Assembly (NCBI GenBank): GCA_905221385.1
Contig: CAJNCV010000011.1
Location: 1 to 64,000, forward strand
DNA length: 64,000 bases
Reading direction: 5' to 3'
DNA from: a bacterium
Lineage (GTDB): Bacteria > Bacillota > Bacilli > Lactobacillales > Streptococcaceae
Of the stretch, positions 59,079 through 64,000 are shown in pieces (within the stretch, counting starts at the first letter, position 1; the number at the start of each line of letters is the position of its first letter). The notes beneath the pieces are model-generated. The model had not been told where the DNA came from. It did not search any database and worked only from the letters and a program-made list of their open reading frames with translations. Position numbers and translations under genes: made by a program.

Positions 59079-59852
59079 ATGGAAACAATTTTACGAGTAG
59101 AATCATTAAAAAAGCATTATGGAAAAGAGCCTAATATCACTAAGGCCTTGAACGGCATATCTTTTCAAGTTGTCAAAGGCGAATTCTTAGGGATTATGGG
59201 AAGTAGTGGATCTGGGAAAACAACCCTTCTTAACTGTCTTGCCACTATCATCAAGCCAACTGACGGCTCCATTAAAATACAAGAAAAGGATTTAGGTCAG
59301 TTAAAAGGTAGTCAGTTAGCTGATTATCGTGGTAAGGAAATCGGCTACCTCTTTCAGAATTTTGAGCTTTTGGACAATCTGACAGCCAAAGAAAATATTT
59401 TACTCCCCTTGTCTTTGCACAAGGTCGATGCCAACGAAAGCAAGGTTCGGTTAGAATTGCTTTCCCAATATCTGGATATTTCTGAACTTCTGGATAAGTT
59501 CCCATCTCAATTATCAGGTGGTCAACGGCAAAGGGTAGCTGCTGCGCGCGCCTTGATTTTAGACCCTAAGATTGTATTTGCGGATGAGCCCACAGGGGCT
59601 TTGGATTCAAAAAATGCAACCATTTTGATGCAAAAATTATCCGAAATGAATCAAGTGGAAGAAACCACCATTCTCATGGTGACCCACGATTCAGTTGCAG
59701 CCAGCTTTTGCAACCGCATCTTGTTTATCCAAGACGGAAAACTATTCCATGAAATCCGACGCGATTATCCAAGAGAAAGTCAGGAAGATTTTTACCACAG
59801 AATACTGAAGGTCATGGCTGCACTGGCTGGAGGTGATGGCAATGTTTTCTAA
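59079..59852 (+). CDS. BceA-type ABC transporter ATP-binding protein
   Basis: This 257-aa ATPase of the MacB/BceA type has Walker A GSSGSGKTT, signature LSGGQRQRVAAARAL and Walker B IVFADEPTGALDS. With the permease it protects against cell-wall-active peptides such as bacitracin. I chose the ATG at 59079 (METILRVESLKKHYG) because GGAGG lies eight bases upstream. The ATG at 59064 lies before that RBS. Confidence 0.9.
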   Translation: METILRVESLKKHYGKEPNITKALNGISFQVVKGEFLGIMGSSGSGKTTLLNCLATIIKPTDGSIKIQEKDLGQLKGSQLADYRGKEIGYLFQNFELLDNLTAKENILLPLSLHKVDANESKVRLELLSQYLDISELLDKFPSQLSGGQRQRVAAARALILDPKIVFADEPTGALDSKNATILMQKLSEMNQVEETTILMVTHDSVAASFCNRILFIQDGKLFHEIRRDYPRESQEDFYHRILKVMAALAGGDGNVF

Positions 59853-61896
59853 ATTAATCTCAAGAAATAGCAAGAGAGATCGAAAGAATAATGGCTTGTA
59901 CTTCAGTTCTATGGTTCTTTCTATTATCTCCTTTTACATCGTCCTTTCTTTGTCCCATCAAGATGTGATGATCTTTCTAAAACAAATAGAGAGTCATGCT
60001 GTAAATAAACTCTTTAGCATGATTCCTATTCTTTACGTAGCAACGCTCTTTATTCTCTTTTTTCTAGTCTACTTCGCAAGTAGTATGCAGATGGAAAGGA
60101 GAAAACATGAATTTGGTGTCTATCTCACACTGGGAATGCGAAGAAGCAAACTGTTCTTGCTACTTCTGCTCGAGGATTTGAGAAACAGTGTCCTTGCCCT
60201 TGGAATAGGCCTTCCTATTTCCATCTTGATTTCAGAACTGATTAGCCTAATAACCGCTAAAATTGTGGGACTAGGGATTATTGAGCATCAATTTTCTCTA
60301 TCTACTACAGCTCTATTCTATACAGTCATCGGCTTTCTGGCCGTAAAATTAGCTGTTTTTGTTCTTTTAAGTGCAAAAACAGCCAATAAGGAAATCGGAA
60401 ACCTGCTTGCCTATTCACCTTCTGGGATGAAAAAACTACTTCCCAAAGGTATCTACCTTCTTGCTTCCGCCCTCGGAATTTTGCTTCTAGGAACAGCCTA
60501 TTACATGGGTATGAGTGGACGAGCTTGGAAAAGTGTCATAACCATGGGCATCACTGTTCTCTTGGGGACTCTAGGAACTATCCTCCTCTTCTTTGGTATG
60601 CGTTTATTTATAGACTTTTTGGTCAAGCTTGGAAACAATCGAAAACTTCATGCCTATAATTTTAGACAGATTCAGGAATTAGTTATCCAGCGCTCAACTA
60701 TACTGGCTATCTGCTCCCTCTTAATCTTCTCTGCCTTGTGCCTCTTTGGAGCAGGTGTTGCCATTGCAAGTGGCAATTCAGGCAATCAAACCCACGTTTT
60801 GGATTATACATTTAGAGATAGCAAGCAGGAAACAGATGAAAATCTTGATGTGAATACAGTTAAGAAAGAGCTTGAAGCTGCTGGACTAGCATCACAGTTT
60901 TCAAAGATTCTGCAAATTAAAGTCGGCAAACCTAAAGAACACGAGTCCGTGTCCTTCGAAGAGATCATCAAGGAGTTGAAAAAGCAAAAAGGCAGCAAGA
61001 ACAAGGAAATTTTGCTCCATAAATTTAAACAGTCTACTAATTCCCACCTCATGCCAATTTCCAAATACAATGAACTTAGAAAAGCTGCCAATCTCCCTCC
61101 TCTAGAATTAACTAGCAAGGAAGCATACTTGTATATGGGGAAAGATTTTCTCCCAGATGAAAGTCTCGTCAACTCTGTTCTGAAGACGAAGCCTCAAATC
61201 AAAGTCATGGAAAATGATGTAAAATTGATTGGAGAGGTGGAGTCTTTACCGATTGTAACGGATCGTGAAATCACCCTCTCTGTTGCCCTCATAGTCCCAG
61301 ATGAGACCTTTATGAGCTATACAGACGGTCACTATTCGAACTATGTCAGCGGTATCTTAGCTCCTGAGCTAGTCAAGGAAAAAGGCCTGATGAGAGCTAT
61401 CTCAGATACCAATGAAAAGCTAAATCAAACCTCTCTCGGCTATGAAAGCTATATACAAAATATGGGGAGACAACTATTTTACATTATCTCTGCCAGCTAT
61501 ATCACTATCTATCTAGCTATCATCTTCCTTGTTGTGGCAAATACAATCATTGGCGTTCAATTTTTGATGGGACAAAGACAATCCTACAGACGATACCAAA
61601 CCTTGATCCATCTCGGAGCCAACTACGAAACTCTTTGTAAATCGTCAGAAAAGCAAATCAATTGGTATTTCGGTCTGCCAATAGCCCTTGCACTTATCAG
61701 TAGTAGCTTCGGAGTGGGCTCCCTCCTCACAGGAATAGTACCAGCCAGTGCAAGAATGGCCATGGGGCAGAAATTTATCACAGCCATGCTGATAGTACTG
61801 CTCTTAGCAGGCTTTGAAGTCATCTATATCAGAATTGTAAAGAAAAATAGCAACAAGTACTTGTTGTCCTTGATGGAACCCAAAAGAGATGAATAA
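59842..61896 (+). CDS. BceB-type ABC transporter permease
   Basis: This 684-aa permease has about ten membrane segments and a large extracellular part of about 200 residues (around 310-520), as in BceB proteins, which bind peptide antibiotic complexes and signal to the kinase. I chose the ATG at 59842 with GGAGG eight bases upstream; the start overlaps the ATPase gene by 11 bases. It is followed by the two-component system. Confidence 0.88.
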   Translation: MFSKLISRNSKRDRKNNGLYFSSMVLSIISFYIVLSLSHQDVMIFLKQIESHAVNKLFSMIPILYVATLFILFFLVYFASSMQMERRKHEFGVYLTLGMRRSKLFLLLLLEDLRNSVLALGIGLPISILISELISLITAKIVGLGIIEHQFSLSTTALFYTVIGFLAVKLAVFVLLSAKTANKEIGNLLAYSPSGMKKLLPKGIYLLASALGILLLGTAYYMGMSGRAWKSVITMGITVLLGTLGTILLFFGMRLFIDFLVKLGNNRKLHAYNFRQIQELVIQRSTILAICSLLIFSALCLFGAGVAIASGNSGNQTHVLDYTFRDSKQETDENLDVNTVKKELEAAGLASQFSKILQIKVGKPKEHESVSFEEIIKELKKQKGSKNKEILLHKFKQSTNSHLMPISKYNELRKAANLPPLELTSKEAYLYMGKDFLPDESLVNSVLKTKPQIKVMENDVKLIGEVESLPIVTDREITLSVALIVPDETFMSYTDGHYSNYVSGILAPELVKEKGLMRAISDTNEKLNQTSLGYESYIQNMGRQLFYIISASYITIYLAIIFLVVANTIIGVQFLMGQRQSYRRYQTLIHLGANYETLCKSSEKQINWYFGLPIALALISSSFGVGSLLTGIVPASARMAMGQKFITAMLIVLLLAGFEVIYIRIVKKNSNKYLLSLMEPKRDE

Positions 61897-61928
61897 GGTA
61901 GAATAAAATAGGAAAAGGAGGAACCGAT

Positions 61929-62612
61929 ATGAAGCATATTCTGGTTATTGAAGATGAAGCCTTGATTCGAGATGAAATTGTCATCTTATTAGAGAAAGCT
62001 GGTTATCAAGTTGATAAGTTGACAGACTTCAAAGATACAACCCAGCAAGTACTGCAATACGACACGGATCTAATCATACTGGATTTGAATTTACCGGGAG
62101 AATCAGGTTTTCAAATTTGTAAAAATCTCAAGTCAAAACGCTCTGTGCCCATATTGGTTCTCACCTCCCGTGAACAACTAAAAGATGAGATCTATGCCCT
62201 AAAATTAGGGGCTGATGAGTACCTAACAAAACCTTTCAAGAAAGAAAGATTTTTGGCTCGTATAGAAAATATCTTGAAACGCTATGAAGGTAGACAAAAT
62301 TTGCTTGAAAAAGATAATTTCCTGCTGGATAGAAATACCTATACCCTTTATATCAACGGACATTCGATTTTACTCCCTCAAAATCAAGGGAAATTGTTAG
62401 AAACCTTATTAGTGGCAACTGATTCTGTCGTCACAAAAGAAGAATTAAGCATGAAACTGTGGAATACAACTGAGTTCATCGATGAAAATGCCCTACAAGT
62501 AAACATTGCAAGGCTGAAAAAAGTTATGAAACAGGCTGGCATTGCCCTTCAAGTCAAATCCGTCAGAGGTATTGGTTACAAGCTAGAAGAGGTAAGTCCA
62601 GATGAAATATAA
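61929..62612 (+). CDS. BceR-type response regulator (OmpR family)
   Basis: This 227-aa regulator has a receiver domain with the acidic pocket EDE, Asp52 (LIILDLNLPGESG) and a Lys in TKPF, then an OmpR-type winged helix (SVRGIGYKLEEV end). It would switch on the adjacent transporter genes. AGGAGG precedes the ATG. Its end overlaps the kinase gene by 11 bases. Confidence 0.92.
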   Translation: MKHILVIEDEALIRDEIVILLEKAGYQVDKLTDFKDTTQQVLQYDTDLIILDLNLPGESGFQICKNLKSKRSVPILVLTSREQLKDEIYALKLGADEYLTKPFKKERFLARIENILKRYEGRQNLLEKDNFLLDRNTYTLYINGHSILLPQNQGKLLETLLVATDSVVTKEELSMKLWNTTEFIDENALQVNIARLKKVMKQAGIALQVKSVRGIGYKLEEVSPDEI

Positions 62613-63600
62613 TCTAAAATATCTAGCTACTTATCTGCCTTGGTTACTTGTTCTCTTAGCATTTGATCTATTTACAGCTGTCCTGCTTTGGCTTTCAGAT
62701 GTGAGAATGTTTCAGGCCCTCATCCTTCTCTATATTTTAGCCACCGTCCTGCTCTTTCTCATCCTATCACTCCTACTGATAAGAAAAGAAAGAAAAAAAT
62801 CCGCTACCTATAAAGCCTTCATAGCAAGTCCTAAGATCGATACTGAGCTTGAATTATTGCATTTATCAAGTGCCTCAGAGAAAGAAAGCATTGAACAAAT
62901 GGCAGATACACTTTATCAAAAGCAGGCTGAAATAGGAAAGCTCAACTCATTACTAGCCGAGTACGAGGACTATGTTGAAAAATGGGCACATGAGATTAAA
63001 CTCCCTCTATCGCTTCTTTCCCTCCTTTTGGACAACCAAAGTGACCAGTTACCGAAGGATACAGCTTTTAAATTGGACTATGTGAAAAATCAAATCCAAG
63101 AAAATGTATCGCAGATCCTATTCTACTACAGGGTAAAAAGTGAGAAAAATGATTTTCTATTTGAAGACCTTGACCTAGAAGAGTGTATCCAAGATCTTTT
63201 GGAAAACTTTGATCCCTTGCTCAAAGAAAAGAATTTTACGATTCAGCTAGAAAACATACAAGGAATCTGCTACACTGATCAACGCAGTTTTGAATTTATC
63301 CTCTCCCAAATTCTCGCCAACGCCCTTAAATACAGCTCTGACAAGCCCGAACTCAGTATTTCTATGTCAAAGGATAAGGGGCGCACAAGTCTGATTATTA
63401 GGGATAATGGTTGCGGAGTTAAAGCTTGTGACCTCCCTCATATCTTTGAAAAAGGCTCTACAGGTGATTCAGGAGAGATAAGGAAAAAATCAACAGGCAT
63501 GGGCCTCTATCTGGTCAAACAATTAGCAGATGCTTTAAAAATCGAAATCACAGTAAAATCCGAATGGATGCAAGGATTTGAAATCACTCTTTCTATTTAG
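62602..63600 (+). CDS. BceS-type intramembrane-sensing histidine kinase
   Basis: This 332-aa kinase has two membrane segments (about 10-31 and 38-60) with an extracellular loop of only a few residues. Such kinases usually do not sense ligands themselves but take the signal from the BceB-type permease. The phosphorylated His130 lies in WAHEIKLPL, and the ATPase domain has the ILANALKYSS, DNGCGV and GMGLYLVKQL boxes. It belongs with the response regulator and transporter genes. Confidence 0.92.
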   Translation: MKYNLKYLATYLPWLLVLLAFDLFTAVLLWLSDVRMFQALILLYILATVLLFLILSLLLIRKERKKSATYKAFIASPKIDTELELLHLSSASEKESIEQMADTLYQKQAEIGKLNSLLAEYEDYVEKWAHEIKLPLSLLSLLLDNQSDQLPKDTAFKLDYVKNQIQENVSQILFYYRVKSEKNDFLFEDLDLEECIQDLLENFDPLLKEKNFTIQLENIQGICYTDQRSFEFILSQILANALKYSSDKPELSISMSKDKGRTSLIIRDNGCGVKACDLPHIFEKGSTGDSGEIRKKSTGMGLYLVKQLADALKIEITVKSEWMQGFEITLSI

Positions 63601-63653
63601 TAATTTTTCGATTAAGGAAGTTGCCTAATCATAGAAAGCACATATTTTATACC

Positions 63654-63684
63654 AAAAAGGAAAGCACTTCTGCTTTCCTTTTTT
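63654..63684. terminator. Bidirectional terminator between kinase gene and ffh
   Basis: AAGGAAAGCA pairs with TGCTTTCCTT around ACTTC-type loop bases, with A and T runs on both sides. Confidence 0.85.
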
Positions 63685-64000
63685 ATTTGCGTTTTTTCTT
63701 CGCTTTTTTCATTTTGTTAGCCATGCGTTTCATAGACTGTTTCATGGCAAATTCACCAATTTTACCTTTGAGTCCACCACCAAACATCTGGCTCATATCT
63801 GGCATTCCTGCTCCTCCAAGAGCTGACATATCCGGCATGCCACCTTGTCCCATCATGCCTTCAAGAGCAGACATATCCATTCCGCCCATATTTGGCATAC
63901 TCTTAGGGAGGTTATTTGGATTGATTCCCATTTGTTTCATCATTTTGTTCATATCGCCAGACATAACACCTTGCATGAGCTGTTTGGCCTGGTTAAAGTC
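63683..64000 (-). CDS. ffh: Signal recognition particle protein Ffh, C-terminal part (cut by window edge)
   Basis: The last 105 or so residues of Ffh are seen. The methionine-rich M domain (MNKMMKQMGINPNNL, MDMSALEGMM, GMPDMSQMF) is followed by the basic tail KKAKKKRK. The M domain binds signal peptides and SRP RNA. The frame continues past the right edge (DFNQAKQLMQGV). The GTPase domain is outside the window. Confidence 0.92.
   Translation of the reverse strand, partial: DFNQAKQLMQGVMSGDMNKMMKQMGINPNNLPKSMPNMGGMDMSALEGMMGQGGMPDMSALGGAGMPDMSQMFGGGLKGKIGEFAMKQSMKRMANKMKKAKKKRK

Overview
The window comes from a mitis-group Streptococcus chromosome (S. mitis, S. oralis or S. infantis type; a close relative of S. 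pneumoniae but probably not that species). The evidence is low GC, streptococcal ATP synthase gene order (atpE-B-F-H-A-G-D-C), the lic1 phosphocholine locus with tarIJ, the cell-cycle genes macP and rocS, and a BOX repeat. The c-subunit and several other proteins differ from the pneumococcal versions I remember.

Layout. 1-5766 (minus strand): a galactose operon made of a galactitol-family PTS (EIIA, EIIB, EIIC), a LacX-type mutarotase and the tagatose-6-phosphate genes lacA, lacB, lacC and the start of lacD. It has a CcpA-controlled front promoter and a second internal promoter with LacR-like operators. 5843-10032 (minus): the lic1 locus tarI-tarJ-licA-licB-licC for CDP-ribitol and CDP-choline supply to teichoic acid. 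10130-11604: an IS1182-type transposase lacking its start. 11643-12608: a long leader with a near-perfect promoter and several hairpins ahead of ybaB. 12815-18795 (minus): glmU, a Nudix hydrolase, macP, mtnN, rocS, a DEDDh exonuclease and a membrane glycerophosphodiesterase. 18951-23433 (plus): a GH25 muramidase, a DUF368 undecaprenyl-phosphate transporter, a YbaK deacylase, a phosphatase and lysS. 23566-25105: a truncated IS30 transposase followed by a FRG-domain gene. 25260-32022 (minus): an amino-acid ABC transporter, a TPR protein, an AI-2E family permease and a peptide-binding lipoprotein. 32199-33212: a lactonase-family beta-propeller. 33256-39689 (minus): the ATP synthase operon with a BOX element between atpG and atpD. 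39921-44071: a CHY zinc finger protein, a U32 tRNA-hydroxylation protein, a GntR regulator and guaA.

The 3' end of guaA is an integration hot spot. From about 44056 to 53015 lies an integrative mobilizable element of about 9 kb bounded by a 14-bp identical att repeat. It carries a broken MspI-like restriction gene beside an intact cytosine methyltransferase, a divergently controlled XRE-like regulator, a TcpA/FtsK coupling protein, a hairpin-rich origin, a Rep_2 plus SF3-helicase initiator/relaxase, DUF3173 and a tyrosine integrase. Sequence to the right of the distal att repeats the arm pattern of the left end, with different repeat units. This suggests a second, older element in tandem. That second block holds a three-gene Gabija-like defence operon (OLD ATPase-TOPRIM nuclease, UvrD-like helicase and an unknown 195-aa protein) plus a single-span membrane protein.

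From 59079 the core genome resumes with a BceAB-type peptide-detoxification transporter and its BceRS-type two-component system. The window ends in the 3' part of ffh. I saw no rRNA, tRNA or CRISPR array.
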